From contig JAGPYM010000047.1 of the NCBI GenBank assembly GCA_020736575.1, forward strand, positions 124,001 to 188,000: a stretch of 64,000 nt of DNA, written 5' to 3'. The notes under the pieces were generated by a model. It had not been told where the DNA came from. It saw only the letters and a list, made by a program, of their open reading frames with translations, and did not search any database. The position numbers were made by a program, and so were the translations under genes. Shown piece after piece: positions 33,503 through 43,643 of this stretch. Every line of letters begins with the position of its first letter. Position 1 is the first letter of the stretch. The stretch is from Thelonectria olida (Eukaryota; Ascomycota; Sordariomycetes; Hypocreales; Nectriaceae).

Positions 33503-33603
33503 GTCCGGGACTTTTGTGCTTGTCCGGGACTTTTGTGCCCGACTTAGTGAAAGTCTCACTTAGTCGGTCAACCTGTGTGCCCCACACAGACGGAACCGAC
33601 GGG
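33503..33603 (-). repeat. Right terminal inverted repeat of the pogo-like element
   Basis: Inverted partner of 30715-30815, followed by the TA target duplication at 33604-33605. Confidence 0.85.
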
Positions 33604-34209
33604 TACTCAAAGAGAATCAGTCTCATGAAATCCGGCCTGCTGTTGGTGGGTAGCTCCAGGTCATGCCCATGATGAAGGCTGTCTCCATGGGCAAGCTATG
33701 TCATCGGATGCAAACTGCAGGGCGTGAGGGAATATTTTGAGATCTATAAATGCAAACGTTTCTTTACAGCTTCTTTTCCAAATATGGTGTTGATTAAGGC
33801 GAATCGTGGACTAAAGGCGGTGTTCATATGGATAACCACGGAAATTTATGGCAATTTGGGTTCAGAAACAGCGGATGCAATCAATGATAACTTCTAGGGT
33901 GAGAACAGGGCAGGGTCCGGCCTGGATGGGATCACGGAAGGGCGAGTGCACACTCACAGAACGGGTCGGCGATGGAGACATCTGCTTTGCGTCATTAGCA
34001 TGTCAGCTCCAGGTTGCCATTGGCCTATCGACTACAGTTAGGAACACCAGTCCCACTGCCATCTTGCGACCGCATCTGCTTGCTGCTCGATGCTCACATA
34101 ATATAAAGCGAGCCCCTGCGGAATTCTCAATCGCCTCCACGTTGTATAACGGAAATGCTAAAACAATAAGCCCGATTCAATAGACCAAGAGACCTCTTGG
34201 ACCGTCAAC
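33604..34209. other. No gene seen
   Basis: This is a spacer upstream of the TM-RING gene remnant and should include its promoter. Confidence 0.4.
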
Positions 34210-34816
34210 ATGAGCACCGACAACACTGCTTCGGACGAGGGAGTCCCACCTGGACAGCTGGAATATATTTCGCTGCTCATCTTGTTTGGCGCTATATCCG
34301 TTATAGCCCTGACAGTCTTCTTTTCTTGGTCTGTTTCTCCTCGCATGCCAATGGGCTCCCCAGGTGTTTTTTCCCACTCGACAGTTAACAGAGGCCACAG
34401 GTATGTAGTACAGCGACTGGAATGCGACCGGGTGGGCGTTCATGCGGATGATCTAGAGGCTGGTGGACATCCCTTTTCAGTTGAAAACTTAGACCAAGAA
34501 ATTCCAGCTCGAACATACAAGACATGGAAAGCCGAAACGAAAGTTGCGGGGAACTCCACTGAACAGTCCAGCGCCTTTCTCCTCTGGTAGGGGCTTCCAA
34601 AAACCGACTCACCGGTGTTTAGGCTCTAACTCCATCACTAGCGTTATTTGTTTGCAGACGTTGCAGGAAAGGGATATAGTCCGTCACTTACCGTGCGGCC
34701 ATATGTTCCATTCGGATTGCATCACGAAGTGGTTCCTAAACCAGCACGACACTTGTCCGCTTTGCAAATTCTGCTACATGCCGCGCACAGCCAGCGCTCG
34801 AGGCAATCGCCTGTAG
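34210..34816 (+). pseudogene. Membrane RING-finger gene, probably degenerate
   Basis: The frame from 34210 starts MSTDNTASDEG and has one transmembrane helix (EYISLLILFGAISVIALTVFF). A later frame (about 34665-34816) encodes the second half of a RING-H2 finger: IVRHLPCGHMFHSDCITKWF and TCPLCKFCYM. The architecture, an N-terminal TM helix plus a C-terminal RING, is that of a membrane-bound E3 ubiquitin ligase. No splice pattern I tried joins the two frames with an intact first Cys pair; the best candidate, SVICLQTLQ, has Ser for the first Cys. The gene therefore looks broken, but a missed exon cannot be ruled out. Confidence 0.5.
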
Positions 34817-34977
34817 TGGGAAGACGCAATCCATCTAGGGTCAGAGAATCCAGAGCCATAAACGGGCCTCGTCCACCACGGAGAGCATCAGCTCCCCGCC
34901 CCTCACTGCCCTGAAGGACTTGAAACATGGTTTTCTGCGGGAACAAGTGCTATGTGTCGCTACAACCTACTGCTGTA

Positions 34978-35720
34978 CAGTTCCCTTCCAAAAGTCTGTC
35001 AAATCGCCCACTTTTCCCACATAGCACCACAACAACGCACGTAATAAATGTACATATTTCTCACGCAAAAGTCACATAATAAAGGAAGTATATACATTTT
35101 TTAAATCGTCAGAAGCCAGGGATTAGTATCTGGTATACCAACCCCGGGCCCGGCGACAAGCCTCCACCCGACGGGGCACTGATTCCACTAAGGACCGAAT
35201 CTTATCCTGTGGGAGGGCTGCCCACGCTTTCTGCAAGCATTCTTTGAAGTCTTCGATATCCAGCTTATTTTTGTGTAGGTTTGAGAGATGAGGGAACATT
35301 CTATAAAGTGTCCTCTTTAGCATGTTCCAAACTTGTTCAATTGGGTTGAGATCCGGGCTGTGACTCGGCCAGTCAATAAGTGAAATAGCGTTCTGGGCGA
35401 GGAACGCCTCTGTGACCGCAGAACGATGGATTGAAGCATTGTCTTGCTAAAAATTACGTGTGCCATCGTAGACAGGGAGCAAACCTTCCTGTAAAGCTTG
35501 CATATAGCTTCTAGAACTAATCCTTTATGCTTAGCAAGCTCATCTCTGGTCATTATCACCAGACGACTCTTCCCTTCTAACCAAATCGCTCCCCAGACCA
35601 TGATTTGAATAGTTGGCTTTCCATGGTCTTGCTTGTTGGCAAATTAAGGATCATAGGCCTCATAGGTAAAACGCCAGACCCAATTGTTAGGATTTGAGCT
35701 TGTATTTTGGATATTACACT
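34978..35720 (-). mobile_element. Tc1/mariner element, 3' half
   Basis: The terminal repeat CAGTTCCCTTCCAAAAGTCTG starts at 34978, after TA (34976-34977). On the minus strand the C-terminal catalytic part of a Tc1 transposase follows: NWVWRFTYEAYDP, IQIMVWGAIWLEGKSRL, SLIDWPSHSPDLNPIEQVW and a GWYTRY end. There are two or three breaks. It begins exactly at ACACT (35716-35720) beside the inverted LTR, and its first codons continue those where the half at 14797-15447 stops. The two halves therefore look like one element that was separated. Confidence 0.82.
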
Positions 35721-35953
35721 TGTCAGACGAAACAGGCTAGAGCCTTGGCATGTGACCTAGAAAAGAGGGGAAATGCGGAATCCCGCTCCCTCGAACGGGG
35801 AGAGAACATCATCAGGATCATCACTTTGAACAGGTCATCAAGAGGACCATTTGATCAATTGAATAGCCTGATTTTAGGCCCCTGATATTACTAATTTTAT
35901 TTCTATTGAACTACCTAACTCGGACCACACACTGACCCCTCGAGAGTCCAACA
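35721..35953 (-). repeat. Solo LTR (233 bp), copy B, inverted
   Basis: Inverted copy of 15448-15680, of equal length, reading TGTTGGACTC at 35953 down to TCTGACA at 35721. Its 3' flank (minus strand) is AGTGT, the sequence that flanks the 5' end of copy A; its own 5' flank is CTTCC. Confidence 0.8.
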
Positions 35954-36113
35954 GGAAGACTCTTATCGCATCAGCCCCGATCTCAGAAGGTTTGCTTGGA
36001 GAGCTTGAACCTGATTGGATAGTGTAGCTCATCAGCGATGACACAGAGGACTCGCCATCCCAAAGGGGCCGAGGGAGAGAAACATCAGCCGTGGACTGAA
36101 TGATGATATCGAG

Positions 36114-36640
36114 ATGGAGGAGTCTGAGCCTCCACGTCGGCGGCTTTATGGATCTGACGGGCTCTTGCAAGAAATGGACTCTTCAAGCTCCACAAGGCTG
36201 CGTCAGGCGGAGGACAAACTTAACATAGTCCGAGTGTCCCGGAGGGCGCGGAACGATAACCTTGCGATCCAGGAGCAGGCTTTGAACTTTATCCGAAATT
36301 TTATTGAAAGGCCAGAACCCGGAGTGGCCTCGGAGAGTGGGGAAGCATTCCTCGACATCGGCAATTGATGATTGCACAGACGGAGCTCCTTCAGCTGGTG
36401 GCTCAACAGGCTAACAGCAAGGACAAGGAAATACGGGCCGCCCTCTGCCACCTGATCATCATCTTGACTTGGCAAGAAGATGGATCAGAGGCCCAGGCTT
36501 GTGCTCAGATGACGCATGAACTGAAAAACTGGGTTTTCACACCAAGATGGAGACGTTGAATCACTCGGATGGAGACCTGGATGTACGGGAGACGGCAAAG
36601 ACGGCAGCGTGGCAGATACAACAAGCCACTTACGTGGTGG
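36114..36640 (+). pseudogene. Broken C-terminal part of a Gid5/Vid28-like armadillo protein gene
   Basis: The first frame reads NDNLAIQEQALNFIRNFIER. A second frame gives QTELLQLVAQQANSKDKEIR and CHLIIILTWQEDGSEAQACA, and a third gives GFHTKMETLNHSDGDLDVRE and TAAWQIQQATY. This matches the C-terminal armadillo repeats of the fungal Gid5/Vid28 family, a scaffold in the GID/CTLH ubiquitin ligase that degrades gluconeogenic enzymes. A block of residues is missing between FLD and IAQTELL (about 36353-36370), and a one-base shift lies near 36523. The N-terminal three quarters are absent. The assignment is by eye from motif memory. Confidence 0.6.
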
Positions 36641-38042
36641 AAATGTTGAAAATGTTGAAAGTGTTGAAAGCGGCCGTCTACATCTGGCGACAAGCAAACG
36701 ATACAGAAACTAGCGGCGAAACGGGTTTGAGTACAGTACACATGTACTTTACGTATCTTAATTGCCACGTGGTTTTGGAAGTCGTGACTGGTCTTGGCCG
36801 GACCAAGATGCGAGGTTATCGATCGATCTTTGGCGATCAGCGGAGGGCATGAATGTGAAGGTGGGACTAGTGCATGACGGCATAGAGTGATTTTCAACTG
36901 CAGCATAGACATCATAGAATGGAACCACCTGCAGGTAGTGGAATATAGGTACCTGGCTTTCAGCATCATCAACCCGTAGCTACCCTAGACTAAACCGACA
37001 CCGATGAATTCAACGCTTCGCTTTTTTTCTTTAATCATGAAAATCAACTGACGGTCAACACTATTTGACCTATGGCAAATTTTATCTTGGAATGGAATCA
37101 AAAAGGAAAAAGCCTTCACTTCGTTCTAGTCCAACCGCTGCCTACCAAGGCTCTACGGTTTTTTTAATGGGAGTCCCGAACGTGCCGCGTCTGGCGCGAC
37201 AAATATCGTGATAGGTTATGATTTTGGGATTTCTTTGACGTAAGCATACATGCACTCATCAGCTACGATGTCATGACATTGCCTAGCCTGTATTGGTGGT
37301 GACGTTTCCAAGCTTTGCAGCATGTTTACCCTGGAGCTTTAGCTCTTGCCGAACATCGTGACGTGAAACGCACAGCCCCACCTTTTGGCATTACGTAGTT
37401 TTAGCATTAGAGATTCTAGCTCAGCACGTCCTGTGCCCCATTAGGGGACTTTACGGCCCCCGGACGAAAAATACACATACATACACACATCGCGACGTGA
37501 AACCAATGGCCGCCAGATATCACACAGTAACATCAACCTAACATGCTTGGCTTGGCTTACAAACTTCAAACCGGGCGTCATGACGTATTCGATTTCGTCT
37601 TCTAATTGGCAGGCGTCAGGCTCCGTGGTAGCGGCTACCCCGCCCTCTTTCGCCAATTGCATATTGGCGATGGGGATGGATGGGCACTTCCGCTCAACCA
37701 TCATGAAGCTATCGATGCCGTTTCCCGCATGGCTATCACGAAATGTTGTCCATTATTTAAGCTTGCGTTTCCGGCTCAAGGTTCTCCTCGGCCCAATCGG
37801 CGTCGACGGGAGCTGAGGGAAGAGGTCCTGGGAGAAAGACGCCGTGCTGGTGACGACGGGATGATGCAAGGTTTTCTGTATAAGAGATGCCGCGATGTAT
37901 TCCGTTCCCTCAGACTTTCTGAGTTCTTCACCAAACGCTGTGGCTTGGACCAGAAGTGCAACTATCCAAATCTCCCGCTTTTGATAGCTACTCAGCCTCA
38001 GACCTGGACACTTAAAGACCATCGCATCAGACAACTTACACC
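36641..38042. other. Gene-free stretch upstream of the opsin-related gene
   Basis: I see nothing I can call as a gene. The last few hundred bases should be the promoter and leader of the opsin-related gene (the sequence just before 38043 is pyrimidine/A-rich and ends CACC before the ATG). Confidence 0.4.
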
Positions 38043-39088
38043 ATGGCCGTCATATCCGCTCGCAACAAGGCCCTCGACGTCAACCCTCCGGGTGGTGCCT
38101 CGCACCTCACCAGGGGAGGGTCTGACTGGCTCTGGGCCGTGTGCGCCGTCTTCACTCTGTCCTTCGTACGTGATATCCTCTGCCCAGCTGAGGGAACAAC
38201 TAACTTAGACCGATGCCAGCTTGTCTATTACCTCATCAGCTTTAAGGCTCGCAACGGAGAGAAAATCTTCCACTATCTCTTCACCATTGGCCTGTTTGTC
38301 GGCGCCGTGGCTTACTTTGCCATGGCGTCTGATCTCGGCTGGTCTGTTATTGCGACGTCCCTGCATCGTGGCGATGCTGCCACCTACCAGATCTTTTTCG
38401 CCAAATACGTCTTCTGGGTTGTCTCGTTCCCCGTTATCATCATTGCCCTCGGCTTGATCAGCGGCGTGAGCTGGGCGACCATCTTCTTTAACGTTTTCCT
38501 TGCCTGGGCCTGGTACGTTGATTTCGTACCTTGTATCATGAGACACTTGGAGAAGAGGTGGTGGAAGAAGAGGAGAGGTTGAAACGGGGGTACATGTCAG
38601 ACTAACACGCCGTGAATAGGATCATCTCCTACCTCTGCGCCGCCTACACAACCTCCAACTACAAATGGGGTTTCTGGGCCTTTGGCACCGCCGCCTGGCT
38701 CCTCCTCGCCGTCCAAACCATGTGGCACGGCCGCTCGTCCGCCGGCCGCGTCAACCTCCGAGGCGACTACGTCTCACTCGCCGGCTGGCTCAACCTCCTG
38801 TGGCTGCTGTACCCGATCGCCTTTGCCGTGTCGGACGGCGGCAACGTCATCAGCGTGACCAAGAGCTTCATCTTCTTCGGCATCCTCGATGTGCTGATGC
38901 TGCCCGTCATCGGCTTCGCGTTCCTGTTCCTCTCGCGCAAGTGGGACTACGGTCACTTGAACCTGCACTTCACGCAGTACGGCCGAGTCACGGGGCGAGA
39001 CGGTGTGTGCCCTAAGATGACAGCTGCGCCCGGGACGAGCGCTCATGCTGCCGCGCCGGCTGGACAGCATGGTGTTGTCATGGCTTAA
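38043..39088 (+). CDS. Opsin-related seven-helix membrane protein (Hsp30/Mrh1 type), no retinal lysine
   Basis: Three exons (38043-38165, 38220-38512, 38620-39088) give 294 residues. It has the seven hydrophobic helices of the microbial rhodopsin fold; helix C reads AKYVFWVVSFPVIIIALGLI and helix G reads FIFFGILDVLMLPVIGF. Aligning by eye with bacteriorhodopsin, the retinal-binding Lys of helix G is Leu233 (next to the conserved Asp229), and the proton-relay Asp positions of helix C are Phe106 and Ala117. It therefore cannot bind retinal or pump protons as rhodopsins do. It belongs to the opsin-related group that includes yeast Hsp30 and Mrh1, plasma-membrane proteins induced by stress. The frame and splice sites are intact. 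Confidence 0.88.
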
Positions 39089-39223
39089 ACGGATCACGAA
39101 TTTGAGTGTTTGGTTGTCTAGGTTTTGAAGCGCCCTTGCCGACAAGATTGACATCCTAGATGCGAACAGGGAAAAGTCAGACTGAGAAGTCTTCGATGGA
39201 GGAAAAGAGACGATGGTGGAAAT

Positions 39224-39303
39224 GGTTTCGAGATGGGAAGTATACACCAGTCACTCGTTAGACGTTCGGGACTGGATGGTTTCCACGACGTCGAGTCTGG
39301 AGA
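39224..39303 (+). repeat. Second copy of the window-start repeat
   Basis: It matches 1-80 with a handful of differences and lies 135 bp after the opsin-related stop codon. Confidence 0.7.
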
Positions 39304-39324
39304 TGGTACTACACAGGGTAACCA

Positions 39325-39540
39325 ATAGTTACTCCTTAGTTAAAAATAAGGTTAACTATTAACTAAGTAGTTAATTGGTCAGTTAACTACTAACTAACCG
39401 CTTAAGTTAATAGTAACTATTAACTACGCTTAGTTAGGAAAGTAATTAACTATTAACGACTTTGTTAATTTTAAGATTAACTATTAACTAAAGGAATTCA
39501 AATTAGTAACTAATTAGTAACTAATTTTTAATATAACTAT
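39325..39540 (+). repeat. TTAACTA-rich degenerate array
   Basis: Over about 215 bp the words TTAACTATTAACTA, GTTAACTACTAACTAA, AGTAACTAATTAGTAACTAA and similar recur without fixed period. TTAAC and GTTAA occur on both strands, so the stretch can form many short hairpins. It is far more AT-rich than its neighbours and has no coding potential. Confidence 0.75.
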
Positions 39541-41903
39541 CCACATTATCTCACTTAACCTCTTCAATGTTAAGGGCTCATATTAAGAAGACTAAGAAGA
39601 GTCATCTCTTAAGGCTAGATAATATATATCATAAAGCATACCACGTCATATTATAAGATGGCCCTGTTATTCAAGTGGTCTGGCGTAGAGCTAGTTATTT
39701 GGTGTGACTGGTAAAAGTCATGGAGGCGTCCGAGGCAGACACCTGTACTCGGCCTTCACCTGCCGTTGCTTCCGCACCCTACCGCTTCCGGGCTGCTCCT
39801 TATGGCTATTATCCGCTAGCTTTGTGCCTTCGTATATCTGTATAAGACAGATATGGCCTTCTTTCAGGTTTTCCTTGCCACTTCCAAAACGATAGTCCTT
39901 AGCAAGTTCCTAGTTCCTCGACTCCGTTGTCGAAAGCCCCCGTCTGGCGCGCTGACCCAAAATAGGCCACGCCTCGTTGGGTGACCCACCCCAGGCTTGG
40001 TTATTACACGGCTTCAACATTGACGAATGGCAACGGGACATGTTGCGATGCAGCTAACCGTGGCAATTCTACCTACAGAGATATTGAACCAGGTCGTCAT
40101 TGGACATTTTCTCGACGGTAGGAAAGCCCACGTCTGACCACCCATTCCTACCTTGCAGCTCTGCGGCTTGAGTTCTCGGAGTCACCTGTACGTTCACCTG
40201 CTAGTGGTCGGAGAGGAAAATGGGTCCCTGCGCATGTTATACTGTATTTCAGCTTGCCTTGGGGTAGACAGGTTGGTGTAGCTGCTTTATTGGATAGATT
40301 GTGTCCTGTCCTACGCAGCTTATTGACTCAGACCAAGTCAAGTGAAAAAGGGTTGGCAGTAAGCTCCGCTTCGAATGCAACAGACCTAGTCTAGATATTC
40401 TACTTCATTGTTACAGTAGGACGCCAGCCCTTCGCAGTGGCACCAGTCATACCTGCGTCTTATATAGCATGATGATCTTGACCATGTGTCGGGACGAGAG
40501 TATAGCAGTGCAAGCATTGGGCGAAAGCTGGCGGGGTTTTTTGCATGGACATTGCGTAGCCCTATTCCCTTGCGCAACATTTCTTCCCCTTCGACGAAAT
40601 ACCTTTAGTCATCCCGTCAGCTGCGCCACGGAACATGCACTTTACGAAATGCAGTACTCCGTATGGTTCAAGTCGTCACGCGCCTCGACCCGACAACTTA
40701 CGTGGGGGGCCAGAAGATACTACTACATTCCTGAATGGTACAGGTAACAATAAAATACCCGGTTTGACCGCAAGATAAGTGGTCTCTATGTGATTTTCTC
40801 GCCGCAAGATAGCATATCTGAACCTCTATTGGTACGGATAACATCTGGTTCCATGGAATGCATGGTTATGTAGTATCGTTGGTTGCGAAATTAATGTATC
40901 TAATAACTAGTTACTGCATCCACTGATTTGTACACTCACACAAGGCTCCTTCAACCGGCCGTAGCGCCGGTAAGCACATGACCGATCATTTGCCATTTTC
41001 ACTTCATTCCCAGGCTCTCAAGCCCCCAGTGAGATATGGTCTGCCTTAAGACTAAAGGATATTCGTCGCTTAGAAATATACTCACATTGATACCCCAGCT
41101 GATCAACTGAATCTTAATGCATATCTAATAGGCTAATATTTGGAAGCCAGACTGAGCAGGATGCACCTATTGGATTGACCCCGAGTACATACCCAATGGC
41201 GTGGGCGCAAATCACTTATTGGCGTGTTAGTGCATAATTCGTCACGGCACGGTTGTTGCGCGTCCGGAATCAGCAACCTCATCCCATCTAGAGTCTTCCT
41301 ATAGCCTCTTTGCAATGCACTTTTGTCCGTGATATTGCACACAGTTCTTGGTGTTGGTTGAGATGGCTCCTAGTCTTGCCATATCCTTAAGGTGGCACTA
41401 AGCCCAAACTGGGGCAACAGTGTGTCCGCGATTAAATCTTTTAACATTGCTCTTTCTCCCTATAAGCGACTCCGATGAGAATAATCCGTCTCCTAGCCCC
41501 CCTGTGCAACAATTCAACTTAGCCGACAACACAACGCCAAGCCTGGTGCGGAAACAATAGGAAGTCTCAGAAGCACGGTCGTTCGACGATATCCTTCGGC
41601 GACGCCCGTGAACGAAATATTGAAGGGCAGCAGTTGGAATTTTGAATCTGTCTTGAAACTACCTCCTCCGATGCATGATACCATGCTTGCCTAAGTGGCA
41701 GTCCCGACCCCCATGTTCATGCGCTGCCGGTTCCTTCATTGGTGACACTAGTGCCTCTTGAGTGGGATCATCAGCTACCCTCCCACCCAATGCAGCAGCC
41801 ATGTCTCTGTACTTCATGCTGGGTCTCGTAAAGGTGCTGTACTGAGAAATGTAGGTTACCATCCGCCCGTGTTCCACGATCCCATTGGATGATTCATCTC
41901 AAA
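39541..41903. other. Long gene-free stretch with one possible F-box-like fragment
   Basis: At about 40050-40378 (plus) a frame beginning MQLTVAILPTEILNQVVIG, with a possible 42-bp intron near 40120-40160, continues as an open run to a stop at 40394. LPTEIL is reminiscent of F-box starts, but the rest is unrecognised. The other 2 kb show no coding signal. Confidence 0.3.
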
Positions 41904-42872
41904 TCAGGACTCGCGAGGGGACGGTGAGCGTTTCCTTTTCGCATTCCGTCGCTGCTTCTCCTTTTCCTGGTCATAGCGGATACCCATAAATTTGAACATT
42001 TCCGGGGCTGATGGAACTGGGGATCTGTCCATCAAGACTAGTTCTCGACTAACCGTCATGATCAAGTAGTCATTGCTTATGAACCGAAATACGAGTTCGT
42101 ATTCTCCATCGAAACTTTTCAGCCGGTGTTCCTCCTGACCTGCCCGTTTGGGAGGGGAGAATGAAGCAAAATCGCAGCCGCAGTTTACATTAAAGTATAC
42201 GTGGCCATCAATCTGCCTAGCTTCGTCATCCAGCAATTGGTCGCAGCACAATTGTGCGCCATTGTCGTCCAAGCAATGAAACTCGACGTATTTGGATGGA
42301 TAAAAATCTGAATAGCAAAGGTCCACATGATCGACCGAATACAGATGGAAAACCTTGCCGAGAAGGTCATGACGGTGAGCATCACCTTTCATCTCGGCTC
42401 TCTGCAAACACTCGTACGCTTCTTGCACCTCTTTTTCCATTTCACTCTCGAAATCTCGTCGGGTTTCCTTCGCTTTTTGTTCGTGTTCTCTCATGTCTCG
42501 CAGTTCGCGTTTCCGCTCTTCGCGTTCGTATTTGAGCTCGTAGTAATAATCGGCATCCGACCCGTCGTATGATCTCTCTGCCAAGCTATCGTCCGTGTCG
42601 TAATCCAAAGACCCGCAGTCACATTCGGAGTCCTCACTATCGCAGTCGCAGTCACAGCCGGCGCCCATGGCATTATTTCCCTCCTCATCCTTCGCATTAG
42701 TCTCTTCAAGATCGGAGAGGTCTTCATCAAAGTCTTCCGGAGACACTTCTCGATCCTCTTTGATGGTGAGAGCAACCAAACGATAATACCATGCTGGGAG
42801 GTTCTGTCTTGGAGCAGCATTAGATGGACGGGCTGTTAGATGAGGTTGCTTAGCGTTCTTCGAAGTCGACAT
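41904..42872 (-). CDS. Acidic, Cys/Asp-rich hypothetical protein (322 aa)
   Basis: This single open frame starts MSTSKNAKQPHLTARPS. Residues about 40-110 are very acidic, with a striking Cys/Asp run (AGCDCDCDSEDSECDCGS) and then a Tyr/Asp run. A charged coiled-coil-like helix follows (residues about 112-160, with YEREERKRELRDMREHEQKA). The C-terminal 160 residues look globular, with several Cys and aromatic residues. The end is a basic, nuclear-signal-like tail (KQRRNAKRKRSPSPRES). I recognise no known domain. The alternating Cys-Asp run could bind metal, but that is speculation. The frame is clean and neighbouring sequence is transposon debris. Confidence 0.65.
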   Translation of the reverse strand: MSTSKNAKQPHLTARPSNAAPRQNLPAWYYRLVALTIKEDREVSPEDFDEDLSDLEETNAKDEEGNNAMGAGCDCDCDSEDSECDCGSLDYDTDDSLAERSYDGSDADYYYELKYEREERKRELRDMREHEQKAKETRRDFESEMEKEVQEAYECLQRAEMKGDAHRHDLLGKVFHLYSVDHVDLCYSDFYPSKYVEFHCLDDNGAQLCCDQLLDDEARQIDGHVYFNVNCGCDFASFSPPKRAGQEEHRLKSFDGEYELVFRFISNDYLIMTVSRELVLMDRSPVPSAPEMFKFMGIRYDQEKEKQRRNAKRKRSPSPRES

Positions 42873-43089
42873 AGTCGATACTGATCAAAATGATTATTCC
42901 TGACAGCCACCGCAACGAATCGGGCTGCCCAGGCTTGTAGACTATTTCTTCCTATTCCTCTTGTGTGAAGCACAAAGATTGCGGGGAAAATTTTCATTGT
43001 CACGTGCTGAGCGAAGTCCTCCTGCATCAATTGTCGGGTGTAGAATTTCTTGGCCCGTGCACGTCATTCTGACCTAGGCATCCACTGGA

Positions 43090-43641
43090 TTGTGTGGGCG
43101 ATGTCGCGCAGACTTCCCCCGCGATAAGAGACGGGCTGCAGACGCGTGGAGGATGCGTTAGAGAACCCCGTTGGCCAGTATACGAAAGAAATAGACAAAG
43201 CAATACCCCAACAGCGCATCAAATCACTGTACAACGGCCTTTTACGAGAGGAGGCAATGATCTGGGCACAGTTACGAACGGACAAGAGTCGGCTAAAACA
43301 CTAGTCTTGCGAAGATCAATGCGACTCCATCTGGCTTGTGTGAATGCGGACAACCGGAAACGACGCGGCACTTCCTGATTGAGTGCCTTAAATGGCAAGG
43401 GGAAAGGAGAGCACTACGAGAAGCAGTGGGAACTAGATGGGCAGACCTGCCGTACCTGCTAGGAGGCTGGAGCGATGTCAAACTACCAGATAGGAAGTAC
43501 CAGGACGGGCCGATTGATCGATGGAAGGCGAACTCGTAGGTGGTTCGGGCAGTAATCGAATTTGCTATTGCAACTAAAGAAGGTTGCGGGACAACTAGGA
43601 AGGAGAGCGACAAAATAACTGCTCAACTGCAGCCGCGGTGC
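43090..43641 (+). mobile_element. Tad-like LINE 3' end fragment
   Basis: It reads YNGLLREEAMIWAQLRTDKS, then CECGQPETTRHFLIECLKWQ and TRWADLPYLLGGWSDVKLPD, then VVRAVIEFAIATKE. This is the C-terminal tail of Tad-clade LINE proteins, with two stops and small shifts. Its 3' side runs directly into the TA that borders the Tc1 element at 43644. Confidence 0.75.
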
Positions 43642-43643
43642 TA

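Larger units (their letters stand above)
30715..33603 (-). mobile_element. Complete pogo/Fot-like DNA transposon with 101-bp inverted repeats
   Basis: The two ends, 30715-30815 and 33503-33603, are inverted copies that start CCCGTCGGTTCCG. Each is bordered by TA (30713-30714 and 33604-33605), the target duplication expected for the Tc1/mariner/pogo superfamily. Each repeat contains a tandem pair of CACAAAAGTCCCGGAC and a hairpin-capable TGTGTGGGGCACACA. Inside is one transposase gene with an intact frame. The combination of matching ends, target duplication and an open transposase suggests a potentially autonomous, recently active element. Confidence 0.88.

Noticed and set aside
34544..34816. 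Complete RING gene in a single frame from a TTG codon at 34544
   Set aside because: The start is not ATG, the frame crosses what looks like intron sequence, and the first RING Cys is missing.
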